Origin: Kribbella monticola
GTDB lineage: Bacteria > Actinomycetota > Actinomycetes > Propionibacteriales > Kribbellaceae
Reading direction: 5' to 3'
Length of the DNA: 64,000 nucleotides
Assembly: GCF_003261635.1 (NCBI RefSeq)
Contig: NZ_QFXK01000005.1
Coordinates: forward strand, 1 to 64,000
The notes under the pieces are model-generated. The model was given only the letters and a program-made list of their open reading frames with translations. It had not been told where the DNA came from and did not search any database. Positions 26,434 to 34,897 of the stretch are shown here, one piece after another. Every line of letters starts with the position of its first letter. Position 1 is the stretch's first letter. Both the position numbers and the translations under genes were made by a program.

Positions 26434-27938
26434 ACCGCGCGGTCGACGTCGTCGTGATCGGTGCGGGCGCGGCAGGGCTCTCGGCCGCGCTCGGCCTGGC
26501 TGCGACCCGTGAGGTCCTCGTGCTCAGCGCCGGCGACGGCAGTACGCCTTGGGCACAAGGCGGAGTGTCCGTCGCGTTCGGCGACGACGATCCCCTCGAC
26601 CACGCGCACGACACCGACATCGCCGGGGCCGGCTTCTGCGATCCGCGGAACGTGCGGGCCCTGGTCGAGGAGGGACCACAGCGGGTGGCCGAATTCATCG
26701 CGCACGGCGCGCTGTTCGACCGGCGCGAGGACGGCTCACTGTCCAGGACTCTCGAGGGTGGCCACAGTCATCCCCGGATCGTGCATGCCGGTGGTGATGC
26801 CACCGGGGCGGAGGTCGATCGCGCGCTGCGTGCCGCGGTTCGCGCTGCCGGTGTCGAAACGATGGCCGGACGGACGATCGGCCTGACCAAATCGGCGTCG
26901 GGCCGGGTTACCGGCGTCCTCGTCCAGGCGGGCGGCGAGACGATCCGGATCGACGCGCGCGCCGTCGTACTGGCGACCGGCGGTATCGGCAACGCCTACC
27001 TTGCGAGCACCAATCCGTCCGCGGTGCGCGGTGACGGGATCGCCCTCGCCCTGCTGGCCGGGGCGTCGCTGGTCGACATGGAGTTCGTCCAGTTCCACCC
27101 GACCGCGCTCTTCACCGGCGAGACCCGCGGCCAGTTGCCGCTGGTGACCGAGGCGGTCCGCGGAGAAGGCGCCGTACTGCGTGATGCCCGCGGCCGCCTC
27201 ATCATGGCGGGCCGGCATCCGCGGGCCGATCTGGCGCCCCGTGACGTCGTCGCCCGGGAGATCGAGGCGGCGATGCGCCGAGACGGCTCCGATCACGTCT
27301 GGCTCGACGCGAGGAGCATCGCGCCGGACGTTCTCCGCCGACGGTTCCCGACCGTACTGGCCGCCTGCGCGTCGATCGGTGTCGACCTCCTGTCCGAGCA
27401 GATCCCGGTGGCGCCGGCCGAACACTTCCTCTGCGGCGGCATCCAGGTCGACCGAGACGGCGCAACCGGCGTACCAGGTCTGTACGCCGTGGGCGAGGTC
27501 GCCGCGACCGGTGTGCACGGGGCGAACCGGCTCGCATCCAACAGCCTTCTGGAAGGTCTGGTCTTCGGGCGACGGGTGGCGACCGCGTTGACGTTGGATC
27601 TGCCGGCGAGCACTGAGAGTACGTCGTACGAGGTAGTGCTGACCGAGGACCGCGAGCCGGAGCGGATCCGGGCGATCTTGACCAAGTACGCGGGGATCCG
27701 CCGCGACGGCGCCGGTCTCGCTGCCGCCGCGGAGGAGTTGAGTGCCTTGGGCAACGGACCGCTCGCGACGGTGGCACGGTCCGTCATCGCGGCAGCAACC
27801 GCTCGCCAGGAGAGCAGAGGCTGCCATTGGCGCTCGGACTACCCGCACACGGACGCTCGATGGACCGAGCACGTCACGATCACTCTCGACGAGAACGGCC
27901 TGCCGAAGACTCACGACGCGGCGAGGGCGTCGGCCTGA
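26430..27938 (+). CDS. nadB: L-aspartate oxidase NadB
   Basis: 502 residues from the GTG at 26430 that overlaps the nadA stop; this start gives the correct N-terminus [20 protein letters not shown] with the FAD-binding GxGxxG. The enzyme oxidises aspartate to iminoaspartate, which NadA uses. Further landmarks: [13 protein letters not shown] near 35, [13 protein letters not shown] near 215, the C-terminal FAD-contacting [20 protein letters not shown] near 352 and [12 protein letters not shown]. Length fits the family. nadC (quinolinate phosphoribosyltransferase), often third in this operon, is not here: a LysR regulator follows instead after 91 bp. Confidence 0.95.
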   Translation: MNRAVDVVVIGAGAAGLSAALGLAATREVLVLSAGDGSTPWAQGGVSVAFGDDDPLDHAHDTDIAGAGFCDPRNVRALVEEGPQRVAEFIAHGALFDRREDGSLSRTLEGGHSHPRIVHAGGDATGAEVDRALRAAVRAAGVETMAGRTIGLTKSASGRVTGVLVQAGGETIRIDARAVVLATGGIGNAYLASTNPSAVRGDGIALALLAGASLVDMEFVQFHPTALFTGETRGQLPLVTEAVRGEGAVLRDARGRLIMAGRHPRADLAPRDVVAREIEAAMRRDGSDHVWLDARSIAPDVLRRRFPTVLAACASIGVDLLSEQIPVAPAEHFLCGGIQVDRDGATGVPGLYAVGEVAATGVHGANRLASNSLLEGLVFGRRVATALTLDLPASTESTSYEVVLTEDREPERIRAILTKYAGIRRDGAGLAAAAEELSALGNGPLATVARSVIAAATARQESRGCHWRSDYPHTDARWTEHVTITLDENGLPKTHDAARASA

Positions 27939-28029
27939 TCGCAGACAATTTCGTCGTTGCGGCGCCCCAGGGAAGAAGCTGACCAGACGGTCGCGTTACA
28001 GCTGGGGGATGACCTGTCAGGAGTGGACC

Positions 28030-28905
28030 GTGGAAGTTCGCCAGCTGGAGTACTTCGTTGCCGTCGCCGAGGACCTGCACTTCGGGCGCGCCGCGGACCG
28101 CCTGCACATCGGGCAGCCCGCGGTCAGCCAGCAGATCGCCCGGCTGGAGCGTGAACTCGGTGCGCAGCTCTTCGATCGCACCACTCGCAGGGTTCAACTG
28201 ACCGCGGCCGGACGGAGGTTGTTGCCAGCGGCAAAGGAAGCCTTGACGGCGATCGGACGGTTGCGGGCCACTGTGGTCGAGCCTGTCGACGAGTTGGCCG
28301 GCACGCTCAGGATAGGAACCAGCGAAGGCCTCGGCGACCGCCTCGATCAGGTCCTCGACTCGATGGCCAACCAGGCGCCACGCCTGCAGGTACGACTGGT
28401 GAGTCTCCCCTCGGCGGGGCGCCTCGACGCGCTGCGCCGAGGACAACTCGACGCCGCATTCGTCCGGCCGGCCCCACAGGTCACCGACCTCAGTACAGTG
28501 CCCGTTTGGACAGAAACACTCGTCGCCGCCTTACCTGCCACGCATCCAGCGGCTGCGCGATCGGTAGTGAAACTCGGCGACCTGGCCGACGTACCGCTGC
28601 GAATGAGCCCACGCGAGGCCAACCCGGGGCTCCATGACCTGCTCGAGCGCCAGCTCGAGTCGATGGAGGTCGAGCCGGCCCGCGGCGTACCGATCATCTC
28701 TGTGTACGACGCCCTCGCCGAGATCGGAACCGGAGACGCGGCCTGGACAGTGCTGTACTCGGCCGCAGCCGAGCAGTTGCGAGTCCGCCGAATCGCCTTC
28801 CGCAAGCTGGACCTGCCCGCGGTCCAGACCGTCGTCGTGACTCCCCCAGGCCCACAACCGGCGGCCGTTCAGCTACTCCTCGACACCTGCCTGACAGCCT
28901 CCTGA
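28030..28905 (+). CDS. LysR family transcriptional regulator
   Basis: 291 residues from the GTG at 28030, chosen because AGGAG lies 6 bases upstream and the product then begins VEVRQLEYFVAVAEDLHFGR, the normal LysR N-terminus. The winged helix-turn-helix covers residues 1-60 (RLHIGQPAVSQQIARLEREL, then LFDRTTRRVQLT). The effector-binding domain follows from about 88 (AGTLRIGTSEGL). A LysR-type box (T-N11-A dyad at 29058-29072) stands downstream, before the quinone oxidoreductase gene, which is the likely target. The 224-bp gap in between also holds a 5-codon frame with its own AGGA (see findings). Confidence 0.9.
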   Translation: MEVRQLEYFVAVAEDLHFGRAADRLHIGQPAVSQQIARLERELGAQLFDRTTRRVQLTAAGRRLLPAAKEALTAIGRLRATVVEPVDELAGTLRIGTSEGLGDRLDQVLDSMANQAPRLQVRLVSLPSAGRLDALRRGQLDAAFVRPAPQVTDLSTVPVWTETLVAALPATHPAAARSVVKLGDLADVPLRMSPREANPGLHDLLERQLESMEVEPARGVPIISVYDALAEIGTGDAAWTVLYSAAAEQLRVRRIAFRKLDLPAVQTVVVTPPGPQPAAVQLLLDTCLTAS

Positions 28906-29057
28906 CTCTGCCACCAACTGACGACCTCCGACGAACATCGAAAGGAACACCGATGCGTGCGCTGTCTTGAAGGATTCGGGCATCGCACACTCCACGGATG
29001 GTCGGGTTCGGTCACCTGTGTAGACCCACCGCAAGCCGGAAAACCGTCGCCGGATTC

Positions 29058-29072
29058 ATCACGATTGCTGAT
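29058..29072. promoter_or_regulatory. LysR-type box upstream of the quinone oxidoreductase
   Basis: ATCA-CGATTGC-TGAT is a perfect 15-bp dyad with the T-N11-A spacing of LysR sites, 57 bases before the ATG at 29130. A second small palindrome, TTGTGACAA, lies at 29095-29103. The adjacent LysR gene is the natural candidate to bind. Confidence 0.5.
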
Positions 29073-29129
29073 CGGTCCAGATGGCGATGTCGCCTTGTGA
29101 CAAGGCCTGCGGAGAACTGGGATTGAGGC

Positions 29130-30020
29130 ATGAAGACATTGATCAACACATCCGCAGGTCTCGTCCTCAAGAGCATTCCCGACCCGAGTCCGGGCCCGAA
29201 CCAAGCGCTGGTCGCGGTCCGGGCATTCTCCGTGAACCGGGGCGAACTGGCTCTGCTTGCCGCCAGAACCGAAGACTGGCGGCCAGGGCAGGACATCGCC
29301 GGTGTCGTGGTGGAAGCGGCCGCCGACGGTTCGGGCCCCGCGGCCGGCACGCGGGTCGTCGGACTGGTCGAAGACAGCGGCTGGGCAGAGCTCGCCGCAG
29401 TACCGACTGGGCGTCTGGCCGAACTCCCCGACGAGGTCGAGATCGAGCAGGCGGCGGCACTGCCACTGGCCGGCCGAACCGCACTGAACACGATCCGTCT
29501 GGGCGGGAACCTGCTCGGCCGGAAGGTGCTGGTCACCGGCGCGACCGGCGGCGTCGGACACTACCAAGTGCAACTCGCCGTACTGTCCGGTGCAGACGTG
29601 GCGGCAGTCTCTCGCTCAGGAGCGGAGTACCGCGCTGCCAAAACGGTATCGAGTGTCACGGATGCTGACGGCCTTTACGACCTGGTCGCCGAATCGAGCG
29701 GCGGTGAGTCGCTGCATCACGCGATCGCGAAGATCACCCCAGGCGGCACAGTCGTCGTGCTGGGCACGAGCAGCGGAGCCAAGACTCCCATTGACGTCTA
29801 CGACTTCATCGGCCACGAGGGAGCACGACTGGTCAATTACATGTCGTACGCCGACCCGTCTCCGATCAACCGGGATCTCCAGACCCTGGCGGAGCTCGTT
29901 GCGCAGAAGAAGCTGACGACCGACCTGGGGTTCCATGCCGATTGGACACAGGTCGAAGCGGCCCTCGACGGGCTGCAGCACCGCACTTTCAGAGGGAAGG
30001 CGGTTCTCACTGTCCAGTAG
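29130..30020 (+). CDS. Zinc-independent quinone oxidoreductase-like MDR protein
   Basis: 296 residues. It belongs to the medium-chain dehydrogenase/reductase superfamily, quinone oxidoreductase branch: N-terminal GroES-like fold with VRAFSVNRGELALL near residue 30 and GQDIAGVVVEAAADGS near 53, then a Rossmann domain with VLVTGATGGVGHYQVQLAVL near 132. The zinc ligands of alcohol dehydrogenases are absent. It probably uses NADPH to reduce quinones or enones; the substrate is unknown. GAGG lies just before the ATG at 29130. The protein is slightly shorter than the usual 310-330 residues. It follows a LysR gene and a LysR-type box, which suggests inducible detoxification. Confidence 0.85.
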   Translation: MKTLINTSAGLVLKSIPDPSPGPNQALVAVRAFSVNRGELALLAARTEDWRPGQDIAGVVVEAAADGSGPAAGTRVVGLVEDSGWAELAAVPTGRLAELPDEVEIEQAAALPLAGRTALNTIRLGGNLLGRKVLVTGATGGVGHYQVQLAVLSGADVAAVSRSGAEYRAAKTVSSVTDADGLYDLVAESSGGESLHHAIAKITPGGTVVVLGTSSGAKTPIDVYDFIGHEGARLVNYMSYADPSPINRDLQTLAELVAQKKLTTDLGFHADWTQVEAALDGLQHRTFRGKAVLTVQ

Positions 30021-30067
30021 GCCTGACAACACGATCCGCGATCGGCGCCTGCTGGCAGACTGCGGCT

Positions 30068-30844
30068 ATGGGGATTGCGAGGCGTGACGGGGTCGGGATC
30101 GCTTATCAGGTGCGTGGCGACGGTCCGCCGTTGGTGCTGCTCGCCGGGCAAGCCAACAACCATCACTGGTGGGATCCGGTCCGCGGCGACTTCGAGACAC
30201 GGTTCACCACGATCACCCTCGACTGGCGCGGTACCGGCGACAGCGACAAGCCCGATGAGCTCTACAGCACGGAAGGTTTCGCCGATGACGTCGTCGCGGT
30301 GCTGGACGACCTGGGGGTCGACTCCGCGGACGTCTACGGGACGTCGATGGGCGGCCGGGTTGCCCAATGGCTGGCGATTCGCCATCCCGAGCGGGTCGAA
30401 TCGCTGGTCCTCGGCTGCACCTCACCGGGGAGGTCGCACGGGTTCGAGCGGAGCCAGGAAACGCGGAGAGCGCTCGCTCAGTCGGACCGGGCCGAGCGAG
30501 ACCGGGTCCTGCTCGACCTGATGTACACCCCCGGCTGGATCGCCGAGAACCAGGGTCCGTACTACGTGCTCGGCGACCCGACGATGCCGACGTACGCCCG
30601 CGGTCGTCATCTGGTTGCCAGCAACAACCATGACGCCTGGCAGGAACTAGCGTCGATCAAGGCGCGGACCCTGATCCTGCACGGGTCGGACGACGTCTTC
30701 AGCCCGGCGGCGAACGCGCAGCTGCTGGCCGACCGGATCCCCGACGCTCGCGCCGAGATCATCCCCGGCGCACGGCATGCCTACTTCCACGAGTTCCAAT
30801 CGATCGCCGGCCCGCTGGTCCTGGATTTCCTCCAACTCGCCTGA
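30068..30844 (+). CDS. Alpha/beta hydrolase
   Basis: 258 residues. The start is ATG 30068, giving MGIARRDGVGIAYQVRGDGP; no clear ribosome site precedes it, so leaderless translation is possible. Landmarks of the fold: LVLLAGQANNHHWW (oxyanion region, near 24), LDWRGTGDSDKP near 52, nucleophile elbow YGTSMGGRVAQW with Ser near 96, LILHGSDDVFSP with the likely Asp near 204, and GARHAYFHEF with His near 236. The catalytic triad is complete. The substrate is unknown; the closest style is the 3-oxoadipate enol-lactonase/esterase group. It lies 47 bp after the oxidoreductase in the same direction and may be co-transcribed. Confidence 0.88.
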   Translation: MGIARRDGVGIAYQVRGDGPPLVLLAGQANNHHWWDPVRGDFETRFTTITLDWRGTGDSDKPDELYSTEGFADDVVAVLDDLGVDSADVYGTSMGGRVAQWLAIRHPERVESLVLGCTSPGRSHGFERSQETRRALAQSDRAERDRVLLDLMYTPGWIAENQGPYYVLGDPTMPTYARGRHLVASNNHDAWQELASIKARTLILHGSDDVFSPAANAQLLADRIPDARAEIIPGARHAYFHEFQSIAGPLVLDFLQLA

Positions 30845-30865
30845 AGACCCAGGGACTGTCGTCGG

Positions 30866-30886
30866 CGGACCACGAAACCTGGTCCG
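30866..30886. terminator. Hairpin between convergent hydrolase and MFS genes
   Basis: CGGACCA (30866-30872) pairs with TGGTCCG (30880-30886) with a 7-base loop; a second small hairpin GGCCG-TCA-CGGCC follows at 30886-30898. Position between convergent stops (30844 and 30938) suggests a two-way terminator. Confidence 0.5.
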
Positions 30887-30937
30887 GCCGTCACGGCCCG
30901 GATCTCCTTTCACCTGCTGACTTCCTGCACGATCCGG

Positions 30938-32365
30938 CTACTTGTCGACAGTCGCGGCGAGGCGGTCAGCACTCTCGTTCGTCGGCCGCTTCACCTTCGG
31001 TGGCAGCGGCAAGCTCACCAGCACGGCGGCCAGCGCCAGCGCCGCGGCTGATCCGATCGCGAGCCGGTAGCCGTCGACGAAGACGTCCGGACCGGCATAG
31101 CCACCTGTCGAGGCGAACACGGCGGCCGCGATCGCAACGCCGAAAGCACCGCCGAGCTGCCGAAGGGTGCTGAACGTCCCGGACGCCCTGCCGATGTCCG
31201 GCATGGCCACCGAGCTCACCACGGCCTTCGTCACGGCAGGGATGGCCAGCGAGAACCCGATGCCTGCCACGATCATGGGGCCGACGGTCACGGCGTACCC
31301 GGTATTCAAGGTCGAAACCAGCGCCAGGACCGCCGTACCGAGGGTGAGCAGCCCGGTGCCGATCAGGATGAGCGGCCGCTCACCGATCCGGTCCGCGAGT
31401 ACGCCCGCCCTCGGAGCAATCAGGAACGGCGCGACTCCCCAAGGCAGTAGCCGCAGGCCGGCCAGCAGCGGGCCTTCACCGAACGCGACCTGAGGCAGCT
31501 GAGCCGTGAAGAAGATCGCCGCGGTCATCGCCGCATTGACGAAGAAGATCACCGCGTTGCCGGACGAGAACGCCCGCGAACGGAACAGCCGCAACGGGAG
31601 CATCGGCGCTTGGGTCCGCAGCTCCCAGGCCACGAAGGCGGCTCCCAGCACCACCCCGGCCGCCAGCGCGACCACGGTTTCCGCTGCCGTCCAGCCAACC
31701 GAGTTCGCCCGCACCAGGCCCCAGGTCAGACCGAGAGCGCTACCGGCGGCCAGGACGAGGCCGGGCAGGTCGACTCTTCCTGCGGGTCCTTTGCTCTCGG
31801 GGAGCCGAGTCAACACGAGCGGTACGGCGATGGCCGCGATCGGGACGTTGAGCCAGAAGATCCACGGCCAGCTGAGCCCTTCGGTGACAAGACCTCCGAC
31901 CACCGGTCCGAGCATTGCGGCGAGCCCTGTCACGCTGCCGAAGACTCCGGTCGCCCAGCCTCGGCGCTCGGGCGGGAAAGCCGCGTTCAGCAGCGTCAGG
32001 GCCAGCGGCATGATCAGTGCGGCGCCGGTCCCCTGGACCGCGCGAGCCGCGACCAGGCTCGGCACGTTCGGCGCGAGTGCACAAGCAGCCGACGCGAGGC
32101 CGAAGACGGCGAGCCCGACGGCGAACATCCGCCTTCGCCCGTAGCGATCGCCCAGTGCGGCACCGGTCATCAAGAAGACGGCGAAGCTCAAGGTGTAGGC
32201 GTTCACCGTCCATTCCAGCTCTTCGAGCGAGGCGCCGAGATCAGTCTGGATGGCGCTCAGGGCGGTGGCGACGACGAGCATGTCGAGGACCACCATGAAC
32301 GACGCCACCGCGCTGAGGAGCAGTACCCAGGTCTGCGCGGATGTCGACTTGACGCGGTCCGTCAT
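30938..32365 (-). CDS. MFS drug exporter, DHA2 (14-helix) family
   Basis: 475 residues with about 14 membrane helices. Motif D1 at the first helix is VASFMVVLDMLVVATALSAI. Motif A is GDRYGRRRMFAVG near 70. The antiporter motif C, GLAAMLGPVVGGLV, is near 150. PWIFWLNVPIA near 167 is typical of the EmrB/QacA group. These proteins pump hydrophobic drugs out against protons. The ATG at 32365 has GGAG about 10 bases upstream. No regulator sits immediately beside it. The upstream 240-bp gap holds an 18-bp tandem repeat. Confidence 0.93.
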   Translation of the reverse strand: MTDRVKSTSAQTWVLLLSAVASFMVVLDMLVVATALSAIQTDLGASLEELEWTVNAYTLSFAVFLMTGAALGDRYGRRRMFAVGLAVFGLASAACALAPNVPSLVAARAVQGTGAALIMPLALTLLNAAFPPERRGWATGVFGSVTGLAAMLGPVVGGLVTEGLSWPWIFWLNVPIAAIAVPLVLTRLPESKGPAGRVDLPGLVLAAGSALGLTWGLVRANSVGWTAAETVVALAAGVVLGAAFVAWELRTQAPMLPLRLFRSRAFSSGNAVIFFVNAAMTAAIFFTAQLPQVAFGEGPLLAGLRLLPWGVAPFLIAPRAGVLADRIGERPLILIGTGLLTLGTAVLALVSTLNTGYAVTVGPMIVAGIGFSLAIPAVTKAVVSSVAMPDIGRASGTFSTLRQLGGAFGVAIAAAVFASTGGYAGPDVFVDGYRLAIGSAAALALAAVLVSLPLPPKVKRPTNESADRLAATVDK

Positions 32366-32502
32366 TTCTTTTCACTCCAGTCATGGTTGCGGGTCACGTG
32401 ATGTAGACCGCGGCCGGAGCGCGAATTCATCGGAACAGCGCCGCCAGGTGTTCGCGCTCGCCGCGTTCGAGCGCGGCCGCGAACCGTTCCGCGAGGATCC
32501 GC

Positions 32503-32556
32503 GCCGTACCGGGGAACGTCGCCGTACCGGGGATCGTCGCCGTACCGGGGATCGTC
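32503..32556. repeat. Three tandem 18-bp repeats upstream of the MFS gene
   Basis: Units 32503-32520, 32521-32538 and 32539-32556 read GCCGTACCGGGGATCGTC (first unit has AAC for ATC). The repeats sit in the 240-bp gap between the MFS start (32365) and the lipoprotein stop (32606). The minus strand would read as ATIPGT repeats followed by a short Ala/Glu-rich frame, but no start codon serves it. The rest of the gap shows no gene. Confidence 0.8.
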
Positions 32557-32605
32557 GGGTTGACGGCGACCTGGCCGGCTAGGGCAGTGCCGGTGCTCGA
32601 TCGGT

Positions 32606-33415
32606 TCAGTTGGTCAGGAGCTTTCGGGCTGCGGCGATGGTCTGCTGGTTCGCTCGCTCGAGGTCCGCGAACCGGACCGGGTCGGCCGCGATCGACGCGT
32701 TCTGGATCTTGGTCTCCGCAGCGGCGCGGATACCGACCAGCTGCACGCGAAGCTTGCAACGCACGTCGGAGGTCGCCACCGCGATCTCGTCGGCGGAGAT
32801 TTCTGCTGTATCGAGGTTCCACCGAGGGTCGGCCATCGCAGCGAGTGGAGTGGAATAGTGAAAGCCGGCCGTCTGCATGCACCGACTCCAGTCCGCGGTC
32901 ACCCGCTGGACGCCCGGTGCGACTGCGGAGCGGTCGGCCGACGAAAAGTTGAGACGGTCGAGCCATGACCGGTCGACCTTCGGGACGCCGTACAGCAGCT
33001 GCCGTGAGGCTTGGTTCTCGCAATCGCTGACCCGATGGTCGGCCGATCCTCGAGTCCCTTTCGGATCCGAAGAGAGGTGATATCCGTACTGCTGGGCGGC
33101 CGAAGGGTCGATCAATCCGTACCGTCGCGCATTGCCGCTGACTTCCGCAGGCGGCAGCGGCTTGGCGGGCGGAGCGGGAACGCCCTGCCTTTCCAGACAT
33201 CGTGCAGTCTGCCGATCGAGGGCCGATTGGATCAATGCCTGCTCTGCACGGCTGAACCGGTAACGATCGAAAGGAAGGCTGAAGTCGACTGCCGGCAGGG
33301 TGGCTGCGGCCGGCGCGGGCTCGGCTTGCTGTGTTTGCGTTTGCGTGGGCGTCTGCGTCGAGTCACAGGCGCACAACGCCGCCAGCATCAGCAACGCCAC
33401 GATTCCTCGGATCAT
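32606..33415 (-). CDS. Lipoprotein of unknown function
   Basis: 269 residues from the ATG at 33415 with AGGAGA 6 bases upstream. The signal peptide MIRGIVALLMLAALCACDST ends in a lipobox (LCAC, Cys near residue 17). A Thr/Gln/Pro-rich linker follows (TQTPTQTQTQQ). The mature part is mostly helical with scattered Cys (CLERQG near 73, CENQA near 132, CMQTAG near 178, CKLRVQL near 215), an even number that could form disulfides. This resembles small Actinobacteria lipoproteins of 200-300 residues that I know only as hypothetical. It lies downstream of a strong hairpin and the broken small-peptide gene. Confidence 0.8.
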   Translation of the reverse strand: MIRGIVALLMLAALCACDSTQTPTQTQTQQAEPAPAAATLPAVDFSLPFDRYRFSRAEQALIQSALDRQTARCLERQGVPAPPAKPLPPAEVSGNARRYGLIDPSAAQQYGYHLSSDPKGTRGSADHRVSDCENQASRQLLYGVPKVDRSWLDRLNFSSADRSAVAPGVQRVTADWSRCMQTAGFHYSTPLAAMADPRWNLDTAEISADEIAVATSDVRCKLRVQLVGIRAAAETKIQNASIAADPVRFADLERANQQTIAAARKLLTN

Positions 33416-33430
33416 CGCTTTCTCCTGAGC

Positions 33431-33458
33431 GGCCGCCCCGGAGGCATCCGGGGCGGCC
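33431..33458 (-). terminator. Perfect 12-bp hairpin before the lipoprotein gene
   Basis: GGCCGCCCCGGA (33431-33442), loop GGCA, TCCGGGGCGGCC (33447-33458). It starts about 20 bases after the stop of the small secreted-peptide frame and ends only a few bases before the lipoprotein ribosome site, so it could terminate the first gene or attenuate the second. Confidence 0.6.
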
Positions 33459-33478
33459 TGTCGTGGTGGATCAGCGAA

Positions 33479-33645
33479 TCAGCAGCTCACGCGGAGAGCG
33501 CTGATGCGGTTGTCGCCCACCGCGTTGTCGGCGAGCTTCCCGTCGACTTGCCCCGGCCCCCACGAGTTCTGGGCGCGGTCCCCACCGCGGCCGCGCCGGC
33601 GGCAAGGAGTACGACGGCGGCCGGGCGGAGCTTCCTGATCTGCAT
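33479..33645 (-). pseudogene. Small secreted peptide gene with a frameshift
   Basis: An ATG at 33645 with GGAGG 4 bases upstream opens a signal peptide, MQIRKLRPAAVVLLAAGAAA. In that frame the rest is atypical (AGA, ACA, TCA codons) and stops early. In the neighbouring frame the codons are almost all G/C-ending and read AQNSWGPGQVDGKLADNAVG, DNRISALRVSC, stop at 33479. One extra base in the C run at 33580-33583 would join the two into a 55-residue precursor with a mature part of about 33 residues. So either the gene is broken or a base is missing in this sequence. I do not recognise the peptide. Confidence 0.55.
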
Positions 33646-33851
33646 GAGACCTCCATCTGGGCGGAGAGACGATCGGCCGAGCTCTCCAAGAGTGTGTTGT
33701 CACCTCTACAGACCGGCCCCGCGGACCGAACTCATCGCAACCACGAGGAACCCCCCCACTCACCTTGCCGGAGAACGCCAGGCTGGGTTCTCCACCTGTA
33801 GATCCGAATGCCGAGCAGGATTCATCGATTGCCAACTGGTACACAGGGGGG

Positions 33852-34796
33852 ATGCAGCAACTTCGGGCGTTGGGTGTTTCCGCCGAGGCTGAGGCGATCT
33901 ACCTCGAGCTGATCGCGCGCGGGCCGCTCGGTGTCGGCGAGATCGCGGTGCGTCACGGCGAGGGACTCGACGGGCCGCTGGCGGAGCTGGCTGCGTTCGG
34001 GCTGATCGAGAACGCCGACGGGAAGGTGCAGCCGCAGCCGCCGCAGCTGGCGATGGAGGCGCTGGCGCAACGGCGTACGAGGGACGCGGCGCTCGCCCGG
34101 GAGAGCGCATCCTTGCTCTCCGAACTGTGGACCGCGGGGATCGGACGGCAGACGTACGTCGAACTGCTGCCGTCGGCCGAGACCGCGCGTGCCGTGCTCG
34201 ACCACGTCCAGGTCGACGCGCAGGAACAGGTTCGGGCGATGACGGTCGGCAACCTCGCGTCGCCGGATCACCAGATCGTGAAGGGGCTGTTCGAGGCTCT
34301 CGAGCGCGGGGTCAGCTACGAGGTCATCTACGGGACGCAGGTGCTGCAGGACCCTGCCGCGCTGCGGAAGGTCCAGCAGTGCGTCGACGCCGGCGAGCAG
34401 GCGCGCGTGTTCCCGCAGGTGCCGCTGAACCTGACCATCGTGGACGACCGCTGGGCCTTGGTCTCGGCCCGGACGACGGTCGGCGAGATCACGAGTACCG
34501 CGGCGATGGTGGTGCATCACTCGCCTTTCCTGGCCGGCCTGGTCGGGGTGTTCGACGCGCTCTGGCGGATGGCGGTGCCGATCACCAGCGGTACCGAGAC
34601 CAGCGGTGCCCCGGCGCTGGAAACCAAGCGACTACTGACCTATCTGAGCGCAGGGCTGACCGACGAGTCGATCGCCCGCGAGTTCGGCGTCAGCGAACGC
34701 ACGATCGCTCGCCGGATCAGCCGCCTCCAGGAAGCCCTCGGCGCCCAGACCCGCTTCCAACTAGGCGTCCAAGCCTCCCGCCAACACTGGCTCTGA
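33852..34796 (+). CDS. Helix-turn-helix regulator with TrmB-like and LuxR-type domains
   Basis: 314 residues from the ATG at 33852 (a run of G directly precedes it); an upstream TTG at 33765 would add 29 unrelated residues. The N-terminus (about 1-60, MQQLRALGVSAEAEAIYLEL, then VGEIAVRHGEGLDGPLAELA) is a TrmB-like winged helix. The middle (about 85-240) is an effector-type domain with VRAMTVGNLASPDHQ and LTIVDDRWALVSARTTVG. The C-terminus is a LuxR-type DNA-binding helix-turn-helix, LSAGLTDESIAREFGVSERT (about 262-281). This two-ended layout is common in Streptomyces and Kribbella orphan regulators. Its target is unknown. Confidence 0.8.
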   Translation: MQQLRALGVSAEAEAIYLELIARGPLGVGEIAVRHGEGLDGPLAELAAFGLIENADGKVQPQPPQLAMEALAQRRTRDAALARESASLLSELWTAGIGRQTYVELLPSAETARAVLDHVQVDAQEQVRAMTVGNLASPDHQIVKGLFEALERGVSYEVIYGTQVLQDPAALRKVQQCVDAGEQARVFPQVPLNLTIVDDRWALVSARTTVGEITSTAAMVVHHSPFLAGLVGVFDALWRMAVPITSGTETSGAPALETKRLLTYLSAGLTDESIAREFGVSERTIARRISRLQEALGAQTRFQLGVQASRQHWL

Positions 34797-34897
34797 GCGA
34801 CCCACCGGGCCACTGCCTGGTCTTCAGGCGTAACGCGGGATTGCCTCCAACCTGGCGGCGCGGCGCCCTCGGGACATCTGTGCTGACCGCTGAATCG

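Noticed and set aside
32427..32502. Short minus-strand frame ending ALERGEREHLAALFR, resembling a SnoaL-type N-terminus
   Set aside because: No start codon serves it and it runs into the tandem repeats; the likeness is short enough to be chance.
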